Below, piece by piece: positions 12,470 to 24,895 of a stretch of 64,000 nt of DNA; position 1 is the first letter of the stretch, and every line of letters starts with the position of its first letter. Source of the DNA: Epiperipatus broadwayi. Its lineage: Eukaryota; Onychophora; Udeonychophora; Euonychophora; Peripatidae. Location of the stretch: the NCBI GenBank assembly GCA_028023455.1, contig JAQFVV010006255.1, forward strand, positions 6,092,501 through 6,156,500, read 5' to 3'. A program made the translations under genes and the position numbers. The notes beneath the pieces were generated by a model. The model had not been told where the DNA came from and searched no databases. It worked only from the letters and a program-made list of their open reading frames with translations.

Positions 12470-12665
12470 TATATTGCCCTATATGATTTGGTGCATCAGT
12501 GGAATGGAAGACTTTGGAGCTCAAAGTTTATGGATTATGATACTGTTCTGCAGTTCTGAGACTTCTTCTATATCTCTGAGCAATAAACCATTCAATTGTT
12601 TATTTTTCAATTGCACTTTGCCCTTTTCATGTAAATTGACAAAAAGGGTAACAGAATATAAATAA
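12470..12665 (+). mobile_element. Worn tRNA-derived SINE (family F)
   Basis: It aligns by eye with 14,828-14,995. Both have 'ttggtg...gtggaat' (A-box-like), 'ctcaa..t.tatggat.atg' and then 't.gagcaata...att.aatt' followed by a T-rich segment. A 'cttgagcaa' module is one I recall from SINEs of cephalopods and other marine invertebrates. The 63-codon frame here is a by-product. Confidence 0.45.
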
Positions 12666-12946
12666 GTTTTCTTTTTTCTTTTTACCTGTTTACTTTATAA
12701 ATTTTATAAACACTAGACAAATACAAATTACATTTTGGATAGCATAATCTTGAAATTCACATTAAAGTATTATTTTTTCCAATAAACTTTAAACATTATG
12801 TTAATTTAAATTAAATGTAATTATAATTCTTTTGTCAAGATGTTGTTTTTTAAAAAAAATTGGGCAGTTTAATAAAGATGTGAAATTGATATATGGAGTC
12901 TGGAATTAATCAACACGGAATAGTTTATTAGAAAATTAAGTGTCAC

Positions 12947-13370
12947 GTTTTAAACTTTCCAAATACAAACAACTTGTTAGTAATAACACACAAATAGACA
13001 ATACAGGTTAATAACTTATTAGTTAATAACACACAAATAGACAATACAGGTTAGTAATTACATAACTCTCCACTCTTCTTCAGGCGTTGCTGGCCTATAT
13101 GCACAGTGACAATATTCGCTTAGCAGTTGAACTCGCACCTTTAGATTCTTGAATATTGAATGTAAGACAAACGCTCTACCAACTGAGCTTTTCTGTCAAA
13201 GGAAACACATAGTAGAAATTTGATATATTTATATATGACGGTTGGTTCAAATCCTCCCGAGTCCTTAATTTTTTTTTTTTTTAACGAGACGTTGTGTAAT
13301 TACTAACTTGTATTGTCTATTTGTGTATTATTACTAACAAGTTGTTTTTGTATTTGGAAAGTTTAAATAA
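12947..13370. mobile_element. Head-to-head pair of tRNA-derived SINEs
   Basis: The left half, read on the minus strand, starts with an almost perfect tRNA A box (gctcagttggtagagcg, complement near 13,172-13,190) and a B-box-like gagttcaac. It then has a 'gcctgaagaagag' body and a tail ending 'ggaaagtttaaa'. The right half, on the plus strand, has a B box ggttcaaatcc near 13,240, a poly-T stretch and the same tail ending 'ggaaagtttaaataaag'. The tails therefore form an outer inverted repeat of about 60 bp. The left tail also holds a direct duplication (12,975-13,058) of about 40 bp. Not a functional tRNA gene: there is no cloverleaf beyond the boxes. Confidence 0.66.
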
Positions 13371-13489
13371 AGTTTAAAATTTTTTATACATTCAACATTC
13401 AGTCATAAATGATAGAAATAGTCCAACATATCACATCTTACAATTAATATTCTTTTATAAAAATCTAATTTGTCTGAGTTTTTTCATCG

Positions 13490-13502
13490 TCACCCCCCCC
13501 CC
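13490..13502 (+). repeat. C homopolymer tract
   Basis: About 12 consecutive C in AT-rich sequence. Confidence 0.6.
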
Positions 13503-13689
13503 CTGTTTATATGTTTACAAGTCATTTTCCATCAAGGTTATTTCTGACAAGATAAAATAACAATTAAATAATAATGCAGAGCAACATTAAATCGTAATAT
13601 AAGCAAAATATTTATTTTAACAGAAATTAATACGGTCACTGTTTATTAAAAAAATAATTTTGTTAATTAGTTTATAACACCGAATTATA

Positions 13690-13935
13690 ATATGGTTCAG
13701 TTGGTTTAAAACTCAATATTCAAGAATCTAAGGCTACAAATTTGATTCCTATGCTAGTACTGTCACTGGTCAAGCTAGAAACATCTGAAGAAGAGAGGAA
13801 AATAATACCTTTCTATTTTTTGTGCATATATTAACATGTGTGCTATTACTAATAGTTGAATGTAATTGGAAAATTAAAATAAAGCTAACTTTTCTAAAGA
13901 CATTCAATACTTAATATTAGATGATGGAAATAGTT
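13690..13935 (+). mobile_element. tRNA-derived SINE, same family as 39.46 kb
   Basis: A-box relic 'gttcagttggttt' and B-box relic 'aatttgattcc', then 'tatgctagtactgtcactggt', 'aacatctgaagaagag', 'aataatacct' and an end 'aattaaaataaagct' with 'acattcaatacttaatattagatgatgg' after it. The same modules in the same order occur at 39,463-39,720. Non-coding. Confidence 0.62.
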
Positions 13936-14827
13936 CAAAATATATAAATGCAACTAAGATCATAAATCTTCAGGAAAATATACTTTATAATTAGTTTAAA
14001 TCAATTATTATTGTTATTGTTGTTATTTTATAGTAACTTTAAGAAGTAGGCATGCATAATGCAATATATTATGCATATACACACACACAGGCACAAATTT
14101 ATTTCTACCTATACCTTTTGATGTATCATTATAATATATATACCCTTCAGTCTATCATTATAATATATATATTTCTATTTTTATTTAATCAAAATTTTCT
14201 TATAATATTTTGAAATTTTTACAAAAATAGAGATGCAAAATTTTTATTTTGTTCAAATGTTAAAATTACTAGATATATCCTTGAGAAAATATATATTAAC
14301 AATATTGATTAAAAATAGCTTTCATAATTAAAATAAATTATTGATATCCAGTAGCAGGATAATAAAAATGCAGTTAAAAATGAAGTTATCAGTTTTTATA
14401 TAAATTTCTCTTGATAAAGTTAAACAGTCATGAAGATGAACATGAAATGTAGTGTATGCATAGGCAAGTTGTCTTAGAATAATAATGATAATACTAAAAT
14501 TTATATTATTAATAAGCATTTAAGTTGTAAATGGAGTTCAAAATATTTTGTATTTACATAACATTGAGACCAAGTTATGATTAGCCCATTTTGTATTCAT
14601 TATACTTTTCTACTAGATAGCTAATTAATTTAAAGTATTTTGCTCTAATTGTTACAATGCTATGGCAACAGAAACTTGCAAGATCCTGTAACAAAAGTAT
14701 TTCAAAACAAACATTTCAAATATAGAAAAAGAGGAAATGAATTCTCAATGAATGTGCAGATTATGTTATATCTTTAAATAATAGACCATGTATCACAACC
14801 ATATCATTCGACCAAATTGTTCGTGAT
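13936..14827. other. AT-rich interval, nothing identified
   Basis: Contains 'cattataatatatata' written twice (about 14,126-14,170) and otherwise nothing recognisable. Confidence 0.4.
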
Positions 14828-14995
14828 TTATTTTGGTGGTAGGGTAGTGGAATCTGGACTCAAGATCCATGGATCATGGCTCTAGATTTTTACTTTCTGA
14901 TGATTAACTTCTTATAAATTCTTGAGCAATACTCTATTGAATTATTATTTTTTATTTCTGTAAATCTACTCATGCAATAACAAATAACATTTTTA
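14828..14995 (+). mobile_element. Worn tRNA-derived SINE (family F)
   Basis: 'gggtagtggaatctggactcaagatcc' resembles a tRNA A-box/anticodon region, followed by 'atggatcatggctcta' and 'cttgagcaatactctattgaatt'. It pairs with the copy at 12,470-12,665 and, in its head, with the repeats at 23.2-23.4 kb. Confidence 0.48.
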
Positions 14996-17900
14996 ATGCT
15001 TTTAAAAGCTTTTTTAATGCTTTCAGCTCCAGCGGTCCATATTTCATGCATGCATCTTGCATCTCTGGAATGGCTTATGCTTGAATTATATTACTAAATG
15101 AACTATATATCGTGTATTATACTCATAAAAGAAATTTTAAAAAAGTAAACTCATTTAAGTAAAAAAAAAATATTGCAAATTAATTAATTCAAAAATACAT
15201 TTTTAGGAATTGTTAAGTATAAAAGTATAATGAAACATCAATAAAAATAGATTGTGGGATTGTAAATAAATTTTAAATAAGACTTGTTTAATTAAAAATA
15301 TATATTGCAAACTGAAGTTAATTAAACATTTTCATTGAAAACTTTTCAGGAACTTTTAACTATTACACTCTCTGTAAAGTCTTGCCCATTTAAAATAAAT
15401 TAAATTTATACTTAAAATTGTAATGAAATAATTGATAACTTTAAACATCATTAGTATCTGCAAAAGACAGGTTCCATACATCAATCTAAAACATTTTTTT
15501 TTCAAAACTTAGTATTCCCACCTCTACTTTTCAACATTTATTTCTTTTTTGAAGATTATCAATCAACTTTTTCTTCCCCTCTCTTTCTTCCTCTTCTTTT
15601 CTAGGATCATTCCAACATATTTTTAATAACTCTCACATAAATGTTTCCCACTTCATAATTTTTTTAATAGAACTCTTTTTTTATTTTTTCCAAATCTATT
15701 TTCTTAGGAATCTCCATCATGTCCTTTTATTATTTTTTTGCAAGTTTTTATTCAGAAAAAAATTATGCCATACATAAAATTTTTACAAGAGACATTGTTA
15801 AATCTTATTTAAACAGGTCACATAATAAAGCATGCTCTTATTAAAAGTTTGTATATCCTGTAAGGATAGCTTACGATTTTATTGAAACCAGCCTTTATTT
15901 ATCCACACTACCAGATCAAACCCAGTTAAAACATAAGTTTAACTAACAGGTAGTTGAATATGCACTATTATTTTTTTGTAAACACACACACATATATATT
16001 TAAGTTCATCAGCACGCTCTTAATTTTATATATATATATACACACGCGATTAATGTTTGCTTTATTAAGCACTAAATTAAACAAATGTCACAACGAACTA
16101 ATTTCCCTTGTTTAATGAGAAGTAAAAACCCAGTTAAAGAAATCCTTTCTATATATATAGACCAACAATGAGTTATTCGTTAATGTGTTGAACATCATGA
16201 ATAAAGACAGACTTAGTAAACATAGTGATGACCAAATATTAAGCCAATCACTACACAAACAAGTATGAAAAATAAAAATAGAATTCTATTATGTAATTTA
16301 ATTTTTTTAATTACAATCAATATAATACATGCAACAATAGACAGCTACAACAATAGAAAAGGAAATGGAAATGTTTATATACTAAACACTGGAAACTAAG
16401 CAGGTTATAAAAGCAAACCCAGTTCATTTCCACCATCTTTTGTTATTTTTCAAATTATACAAGAACTGTACAAAGTCAACTTTTAAAAATCAAATGTTCA
16501 GCTCCAAGAGAAGATGGATGACTTATTTGAATATTCCAAATTATTCCATAATTTTCATAGAGCAAAATTATAAGAAATTACAATCAACATTTAAACAGAG
16601 AAAAGTTTGATAAATTTGTATGGTTTGACAAAAGAATTGAACTGATTTTAAACTGAAATTTAAAAATAAAAACTGTGCTAGTATTTGAACATGGAGACAA
16701 AGAAATAAAACATTACCAGCATATATAAATGATGAAGTAACTTTTTTCATATGTAAATCATTAAATGTCAAATAGTAAATTAAGAAAAAGTATATCTATT
16801 ATGAACTGCTGTGCAATGCATTCCAGCTAAATTAATATTGCCATAGGGCTGGATTGGTACAATCCTAACATAGGAGCATGATGATTTAACCTACTTGCCT
16901 ATATAATATCTAAAGAAACATCAAAAATCCTACAATAAATGTCTAAATGGATCCAGAAGAAAAGCAACTGCAGAAAATGGAAACAACATCATTTCAAGTG
17001 CGTTGTCAAGGAATTCTAGTGGATGTCTAGTGGGTGATGAATGACTTACTGAAGAAGGATGATTTGAAGAGAGGTAGACTGTATTCATAAGAGACATTAT
17101 AACTAAACTCATGGACATTAATCAAAGTGAACTAATGAATGTTTTGATTTATTATATATATATATATTATATTTGTTTGCAAAAATTCTAGTTTTATTTT
17201 ATTTTTATACTTGATAGCTTAAATGTGCCTAGAACTTGGAAGAGTCCATTATGCTTAAAAACAAGAAAATGAAGAAGGGGGGGATTATTAAGTTAGACAA
17301 AATATTTTTTTTAATTTTAAATAAAGTTTAGGTCAACTTTCTCTCAGTAGTGACTTGATATTTGATCATCATTATGATATGGAATGAGATAAGATTTTTT
17401 GATACTATTTCATATTAAGCACTTATACTACTATAGGACAGAGTTTGTGTTATTTATTTTCTTATTGTTAACTAACAAGTGTTTATCTTTATTTTTCTTT
17501 GGTATAAATGACCAATCTTCCTATGTGAATGCTCTTTCCTATCAACTTTATGGAATTATATATATAGAGAGGTCCTGAAAGAATATGGAACAGCAATAAC
17601 TGGAATTGGATGATGAGGCTTTTATGGATATACTTGTATATTATAAATTAGTTAGCTAGCTTCATGGTCAATTGAATCAAAGATTTTTTTATTTACTTTG
17701 TAAATAATTAGTGCCATGCTATATATTTCTACCATGGATAAAGATTGGAGTAGTGAAAACATTTAATCACTTTTATGGTAGAAATACATTCTCGACATGT
17801 ACAATTATATTATTTTATCATGTTTAAAAGTTTTGGATTTTTTTTCATTATAGTTTATCAAAATCATTTATATATTCACTCATCAATACTGAGGCATAAT

Positions 17901-18029
17901 GAAATTTGAAAGAGGGGTGAGGTATGGATGAACTAGTCCAAATTGTATCCAAATTTAATGTGTAAACTTAGAGCTAGCCCATTAGAAGTAGATACAATTA
18001 TAGGTTAGGTACTTCATGTCATTCACAGC
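14996..18029. other. AT-rich interval, nothing identified
   Basis: Short (AT)n/(AC)n runs near 15,985-16,045 and (TA)n near 17,150-17,165. The frames at 16,568-16,771 and 16,930-17,118 (minus) have no domain I recognise. No element boundaries are visible. Confidence 0.4.
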
Positions 18030-18560
18030 ATCCTACCCAAAGACATTAGGTCCGACCATAATGAGAAGCATTCCCTCTCCTCTGATGAAAAACCTTGACC
18101 ATTACAATCCATTGCAATTCATATACTAAATCCTTTGCTGCTTTTAGATACTTAGAATAATTAATTTGCTTTATGAATTGTTGTCCAACTATTACACTTA
18201 AAACTTTATTAACTTCATCAATATTTATTGTTTGAGTTATACTTATTTTTATTTCAAGTTTTTCTATAATTCTTTCAGAAATCATACTTATATTTTGTTA
18301 TGATCATTTTCAGTAACATCAGCATGTCTAATGCAATGAATTTTGTATCTCAATCATACTCAGATCTGTATCAAAACATAACTGATTTAGTAATTTTTAT
18401 AAATATGAGACAATCAAAAGATGTACACACATCTTTTCACATTTCGTACCAGTCTATACTGTGTGAGGGTTTTTTTTGTTGCAAAAATTTAACTCAATAA
18501 ACGAATCCATTATCAAATGCTTTTTCAAGATCATTAAGATATTAATATTTCTTTCTCTCT
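18030..18560 (-). pseudogene. LINE reverse transcriptase remnant, decayed
   Basis: On the minus strand from about 18,535 the translation begins DLEKAFDNGFVY, matching the RT segment 'DLEKAFDrVPR'. It is followed, across frames, by a W..M..DV and an HADVTEN-like stretch where the YADD catalytic motif would sit. The 79-codon frame 18,046-18,285 continues with ISITQTINIDEVNKVLSV, which I cannot match firmly. The order suits the RT core of an RTE/CRACK-like LINE, but the decay is severe. Confidence 0.42.
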
Positions 18561-21425
18561 ATGTAGTTAATTTCTGTACAAATGTCAAATTCTTTTAAGC
18601 ACTGCAATTGCCTTTCTTGTTTATCTTTTTCCTTGCATTTCTTTTAAAACAACAAAACTGATTTTCATATCTGTTTAAGTTGCACTTAAAATTAAACTTA
18701 TTATTTTATATTCACTCATAACTATTTTTATTCATCTTTCTTTTAAAGACTTGTTTTTATTTTATATAAATTATATAATTTATTACTAATTTCTTAATTA
18801 TTTACAAAAAGTATGTTAATTATTTACTAAGTTATAAATTACAATACAAGTAGCAGTATTTCATAACTATTAATAGTTCAATGAGAATTCCAGCAATACC
18901 TTTCCGTGCTTCTAATCTCCTTCTCCGCTTTATATGGAGTGATGATAATAGTTATATTTAAATTTATATAAATAGAGATTGTTGGAGATTATGTATAGTA
19001 ATAGTGGAGTAATTTTTAAAAAATGATAGGTATAATTAAAATTACTTGCATTTATTTCTTTAATCTTTATTTAAAAATCGACTAGCAGTCAATTACATAT
19101 TTATTGTATGCGTATATAAGTGCTGCACATGTTGACAAATTACCAGATAAATAGTTGAGGTTTAATAATATATTAAAAGTTGCCTGGATTGCTTCTTGAT
19201 AGAGTCAATAATTAACTATCTTTAAATATGATTGCTATGATATAACTATGATTTTGAATTTAAAAACTATATAGTTACTGAGTCAAAGTTATAAATTTGA
19301 GTAGTGGACAAGAAATATAATTATCTTAGCTCATTAATAACGGCATACTTTTTTTCAAAAATCAAATCTCTCAATTAATTTTATATTAATTGTTGGGTAT
19401 AAATATTTTAGCAACTGAGTATAGATATTCACACTAAATAAGATTTGGAAATATTGGTCAATTATATAATTTGATGTTAAAAAAATACAGTTTAATATAT
19501 TTAAGTGTGTGGTTGAGAAAAATAACCATAAATAATGATGAATAAAATGTAAAAAAAAATTTCAATATGTTTTTTTCTAGGTTTATATGACAGCGTATAA
19601 CACACACGCATACATTTTCATAAGTTAGTCGACACATGCATATAAGATAAAAAAAAAATTATTGTATTAAACATTGAAGAAAAATAAACATCGTCTTTGA
19701 AATATTATATAATTTATTAAATTGTACAATATTTAAATACGTTAATTAAAAGTATTTCTTTGTAATGTATTCTAATGATATGCTTACTTAGAAATATATG
19801 TTCTTAAAGAGTGTCAACAACCTTTCATTAACCTTTGAAAATTCATCGATAAATATTATTTTGCCATTTGCATATGTATGCCCTCTCAGTTTTGTAATAT
19901 GATTTATATCTTCATCATTATCAACAATAAATATTATAAAATCAATTACAAAATGCCTAGATTTTTTTAAAGTATGATAACAGTTTTAATCGTTATTATT
20001 ATTTCCTTTATTATAAATCATATTTTATATTTAAAAAATTATATGAAATTTAATAGCAAATTATTTCAAAGAGATTTTAAAAGGGTTTATTTAATTTTTT
20101 GATTTCATAACAAATTGTTAAAACTTAAAAATATTAGCTAGAAGTTTAGAAAAAAATAATTATTTTAATAGTAAAGAAGCTTGCTGTTAAGTAAAAGTTT
20201 CTGGTTTAAAGTCTAGAAAAAAAAGTGTGTGTGTGCATGCATTTGTGTTTCACCTGTTTGCGATGAAAATGCTATTATAACATTTGTGACAATTAATCCC
20301 TAGTGATCTACTGGCAGAACTATCTATAATAAAAGACAGCAGTAGTACTGCAAATAGACTGAAACCAGCCATAAATGACGTTGGTAAAGCTGAGAATATA
20401 AACTAATGATTAATTATTTTAAATAATAACGCACGAAGAAACTATTATATTGCATATCATCGTTTGAAATATTGGATGTGATAAATAAACATACATACCA
20501 TGAATCACTTAAAAAAATAATTTTATTACGATTATCTTATATGTTATATATGTATGTTAATTATCTCATAGTAAAAAGACATGAATAATAATGAATCATA
20601 AAATTATCCTGGAGTATCAAAGCTATATGTAAATATTTTTTGCATGTTTTCTCTATAAAAACAATTTTATTAAAAATATTCTACAAAATTCATGTATATA
20701 TAATAAGACGTAGTGATTTTTAGATATTTTTTTCTACTTTTAGCGAATAACTTTTCATTTATATATCAAATGAATTGTTTCTGATAATTTCAAATCTTCT
20801 ACTACAAAAAATTGATTGGCAATTCTGTTATTACTAAAATGTTATGAAATTAAATAACAAGACCTCATTGCTTCAAAGCTATATTATTTATAAAGCCAAT
20901 ATAAATTTTGACAAAGATAACAATAAAAGGAATATTCAGAATAGAAGAAAAATGTTAAAAATTGATTTGTATTTTTGTCTTGTTAATTTTCTAATGAAAA
21001 ATTAGCATAAACAAAAATCAACATAATTTGGTCGATTTTCCAAAGTAGAAGCCTGGAGTAAGCACAATTATCAACAACAGATATCAAACAAAAGTCATCT
21101 AGTGATAGCTAAAGCAATCATTTAATAAAATGGCCAATTTAGAAAGGAAAAAGTGAACTACTGTAAAACTGAGCTATAAACTCAAATGGTTAAAAATATA
21201 ATTATACTTCTATAAATTATTCTGATACTATTACTATGATTAATATATACATATTAAGTGCTCTAAAAAACAGGTTTATTGATTCTTCAAAGTCTTCTAG
21301 CAAAGATTATCGAGATTAAAAAACAACTCTAGATTATATCATCTGTACTATATTTCACTTATCTCGTAAAAATAAAACTTGAAAAACTAAAAATATTTAC
21401 GTTTCGAAAGTGTAAAGTCTAGTGA
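18561..21425. other. AT-rich interval, nothing identified
   Basis: Very AT-rich with scattered homopolymer runs. I see no coding motif, RNA gene or bounded repeat. Confidence 0.4.
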
Positions 21426-21429
21426 CAAC

Positions 21430-22080
21430 AATTGTAATATCATTTAATTCCTTCTTTAAAAGCCCATAACTATGTTTTTTTAATGATTATCTGTCAATTC
21501 CTATCTTTTTTACTATTTTTTCTCTCACTTTATAAATAACCTTCCAGAATAGATTTCACAATTTCTCTATCTCCAATCAAGTTATTATTTTTCTTCTTAA
21601 TTTATTTCACTTCATCATCTTTATGTTTTAACTTTACTCATCTAGCCATATCTTTATTCTTCTCAAAATCCTCAGGCTTTGGAGTATTCAATTGTTTTTA
21701 ACCATTTCTAAAAGACCAAGCCTCTTCTCCTTACAAAAGAATACTGCAAATAAAATATTTTACAAATCTTTTCATTACTTTTTAGTTAAAAGAATTAAAG
21801 ATTAGTTTTTTAGATTTATTAACAGCTTGTTTAGTTATTTCAATTCTTATATTAATTCTTTATCATTATTTTTATCATTAGAAGAATACTATTTGAAGCA
21901 TATGAAATTATTAACTTGCCCCTTATATTTTTATACTTAACTATTTTTTTAAAATATTTATTCTCTTCATTTGTTTTATTTTTATTTTGATTGAATTTAT
22001 TCTCATCACAATCTTACAATAAATTTCATCTATCTTATATTGTGTTTAGTTCATTCTTATATTAGCATGTACTGTCAGTG
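21430..22080 (-). pseudogene. LINE RT C-terminal remnant, decayed
   Basis: The minus-strand translation across stops gives KRFVKYFICSILL*GEEAWSF, which resembles the LINE segment '..kcyvWSvLLYGsEtWtl'. It is followed by PEDFEKNKDMAR and a lysine-rich stretch, then LIGDREIVKSILEG, similar to '..e.L..I..R.l...ILEG'. The plus strand is correspondingly rich in 'ttctt'. The copy is broken throughout, and the clade cannot be fixed. Confidence 0.45.
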
Positions 22081-23185
22081 TTAACTCTATTCTTATCAAG
22101 GCAACAATCATTTAGTAACCCATCTAATAGTAATAACATAGAATACATTATGCTTAAAATCATATCATTATTTGAAATTAATGAGATTGTATTTCAAATG
22201 CTCTCAACACTATTCCTGGGTAGCCTTCTGCTATCTTAATTTCCTAAATTCCAGCAATTCTCTTGACAATAAGCACAGTTATCAAGCAATAAATACTTAA
22301 TCATCCATAGTATTTTGTAATTGTTTTTCATTTAGCTTTAATTATGATTATAAAGCAGCAATATTACAAAATACATTTTTTAATTGGATTTTGTTGTTAG
22401 CTTATAGCCGAACTGCTTAAAAAATATTTGTAAACTTTTAACAATAATTTGTGCAAAAGAAAAACTAAAAAAAATTTCAACAATACTTTCTCATTAAGCT
22501 ATAAATTTTACTAGCATGAGGGATAGATCATTGCTGTAGGATTAGCTTATCGTCACTGCTGATTGAGAAGATACTTTCCTGGAAATATGAAATACCTTGT
22601 AAGCTTTTCACATTATAGAAGTATTCTATTATTGAAATTCTGCTCATGTATTCGGGTTATAAAAGTTTGTTTTTTATTTGAATAATTGTGAATTTATTTA
22701 CTCTGAAAGATCTACTAAAGTAAGCAACTGTTATTATAGTTTATGTACTGCATCACAGTAACTCCATTATAAATGCAAAGGAGACTTTGTTTTTACTTAC
22801 CCCAAATAGAGATTGACTTAGAGGTATTTGCTCATCACTGGCCTACACTACTACTAAACCACTAGTTCACATTATAATTTTAAGCTTACTGTTGCATTTT
22901 CTTTGGGTTTGTATTTAAATATTATACATTATGAAACTAGTATAAACTATTCATCACCTGATATTTACTTTTCAAAAATTTAATTTAAAAATTTCACTGT
23001 TTTCTGATGAAGTTATAGATATGTTAATCTGTTATTTAAATTTATAACATCAATGAGTAATTGACATTATTCACTAAAAGTAAGAAACATAAACATCAGG
23101 ATAGTTCTAGATCACAAGGCAAAGCTATAGAAATACTAAAAAAAGATTCACATAATATGTCAGAACTATAACTGTTTGTAATATT
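22081..23185. other. AT-rich interval, nothing identified
   Basis: No supportable feature. A minus-strand stretch at 22,190-22,290 may continue the neighbouring LINE remnant, but no motif confirms it. Confidence 0.35.
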
Positions 23186-23189
23186 AAAA

Positions 23190-23425
23190 AATTGAACACC
23201 ATAAGTGACTGAGCTGGGCCAAGATCTGTAGACCATGAGTTTTAGGGTTTGCTATTTTATCACTGCATCAAACCAGGTAGAGTTAAAGATTATTGAATGG
23301 GTTATTTCTTGAGAGTTTGTGAAGTGTTTGGATAGTAAAAGTGAAAGAGCTGGACAAAATATGTGGTTTCTGGTCAGGGCCTGCTATTCTATCACAACAA
23401 CAAACTACTCAAGGTACTTTGAAAA
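23190..23425 (+). repeat. Direct duplication of a SINE-like head (family F)
   Basis: 'agtgactgagctgggccaag...gggtttgctattttatcactgc' is repeated about 140 bp later as 'agtgaaagagctggac...gggcctgctattctatcacaac'. Between them is 'attgaatgggttatttcttgag', which resembles the 'cttgagcaa...' region of the SINEs at 12.5 and 14.8 kb. Confidence 0.45.
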
Positions 23426-24515
23426 ACAATCTATATAAAGCTATAAAATTTCTCTAATCAAATTAAATTCACATCAAATTTTATCACACTCAACATCCAA
23501 TATTCTAGCAAAAAGATTTCACAAATTAGCAAAAGTATACAAATGATTACTGCAACACTATAGTGTGTAATGTTATTATGAAGCCATATGCACAAATTAA
23601 GTTTAGACATGGCAATAAGGGTTTGGCATCAACATTGCTCACATAGTTTGATTTACTTTACAATTTCTAAACAATGTCAAAAGCTTCAAAATCTCTTGGA
23701 AAAAGCAATTAAAGAGGCACACAGTCACCTACTTAAAAGACCATAATCATATTTCATGATAAAACAGCTGAATTTATTATCCTGGGAGGCTTACTTTAAA
23801 CTATACAATTTCAAATTTCAGCATATAAATAGTAATTTCCATTTCTAAATAGATTAGCTAATGTCATATATTCAGAAACACCCATTAATGTTTTTTCTAA
23901 ATTTAAATATGGTTATTACAGTTAAAATTAAATCCAGATATTACATCTGATGATCTCCCTAGGGTACAGTAATAATGAGTCTTTCGTTGCCTTTCTCACC
24001 TAAAACTAATTATTTACTTACTTCTGATGTAAGATCAAAGTTCATTTAACAATTATCTACCTATTAGTTTTATTCATTTAAGATCTATTATCCACTTGTT
24101 TTTAATGTAAGACCAAAAACCATTTGATAGATATCTACTCAAAGATTTGATCCCATATGTGACAAACATTATTATTATTTTTTTTAAAAAAAAGATCCCT
24201 ATAACTAAAGATACAGAACAAAACAAGTTACCATCTGTCTCTATTGCTTTTATATCAAAGCTAACCTCACTAACTATATTAGCTAAATTTGAGATAATAC
24301 TACAATAACCAAAAATATTTGAATTTTTGTTTATTCTTACATCATCCTCAGATATTAACTTATTTCCCAAACTATCAGATTACTGATTGCTAATAAAATG
24401 GCAGAAAAAAATGGAACTGATAGCAGATAATATTTGTCAATTTCCAAACATTTGTAAAGGAAAAAAAGCAGAAAAGAACAAAGGGACACAGATTCACAAT
24501 CATCTAATTGTACTT
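23426..24515. other. AT-rich interval, nothing identified
   Basis: The minus frame 24,074-24,370 (98 codons) has no recognisable domain and lies in AT-rich sequence with no supporting context. Confidence 0.4.
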
Positions 24516-24519
24516 AATA

Positions 24520-24686
24520 TACGTGAGATGTCAGAATGACTTAAAGTCAACATGGGTATGGCAATAATATTGGTACCAACAAGGGCTTTGAGCATTCCAC
24601 TATCAAATTTTCAATGATCTGGAAGGCTGAAAAGTTGGTGAGTGGAGAAGATTGAAGCCTGTCCATTAAAGTTTGATTATACATTC

Positions 24687-24719
<33 letters not shown>

Positions 24720-24895
24720 AGTGGGGGGATGATGATCTGAATCATTTGATGGGTGCTGGTTTAATACAAAATATGTGTATTGGAGATCATTTATCTTTTT
24801 CAAATGTATGTGGTGTCGTTTGTATAAGATGAAGTGGATGGCTATAGAAAACTTGAAAGTCTGGGTTCAAATCTCTTCTAATTAATATATAATTA
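24520..24895 (+). mobile_element. Family A element, single diverged copy
   Basis: Family A landmarks occur in order: 'gtcaacatgggt', 'ctttgagcattccac', 'gattgaagcctgtccattaaag', a dinucleotide run (AT)n(GT)n at 24,690-24,720, the hammerhead-like block at 24,734-24,788, and a tRNA-like end 'gaaagtctgggttcaaatct'. No clear target duplication. Confidence 0.6.
24734..24788 (+). ncRNA. Degenerate hammerhead-like motif, family A copy 2
   Basis: The outer stem I is kept as GATCT/AGATC. Stem II, 'gtgctggtttaatac', still starts with G and ends with C. The core is damaged: CTGATGA reads TTGATGG and GAAA reads AAAA. Not expected to be active. Confidence 0.4.

Noticed and set aside
13172-13190. Functional tRNA gene suggested by a perfect A box on the minus strand
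   Set aside because: Poor B box, no acceptor stem or anticodon arm, and SINE body and tail follow.
15995-16020. Minus-strand gctgatga near 16,000
   Set aside because: No GAAA at a suitable distance and no stems.
16930-17118. 62-codon minus-strand frame with a serine-rich centre
   Set aside because: No homology that I can name and no supporting context.
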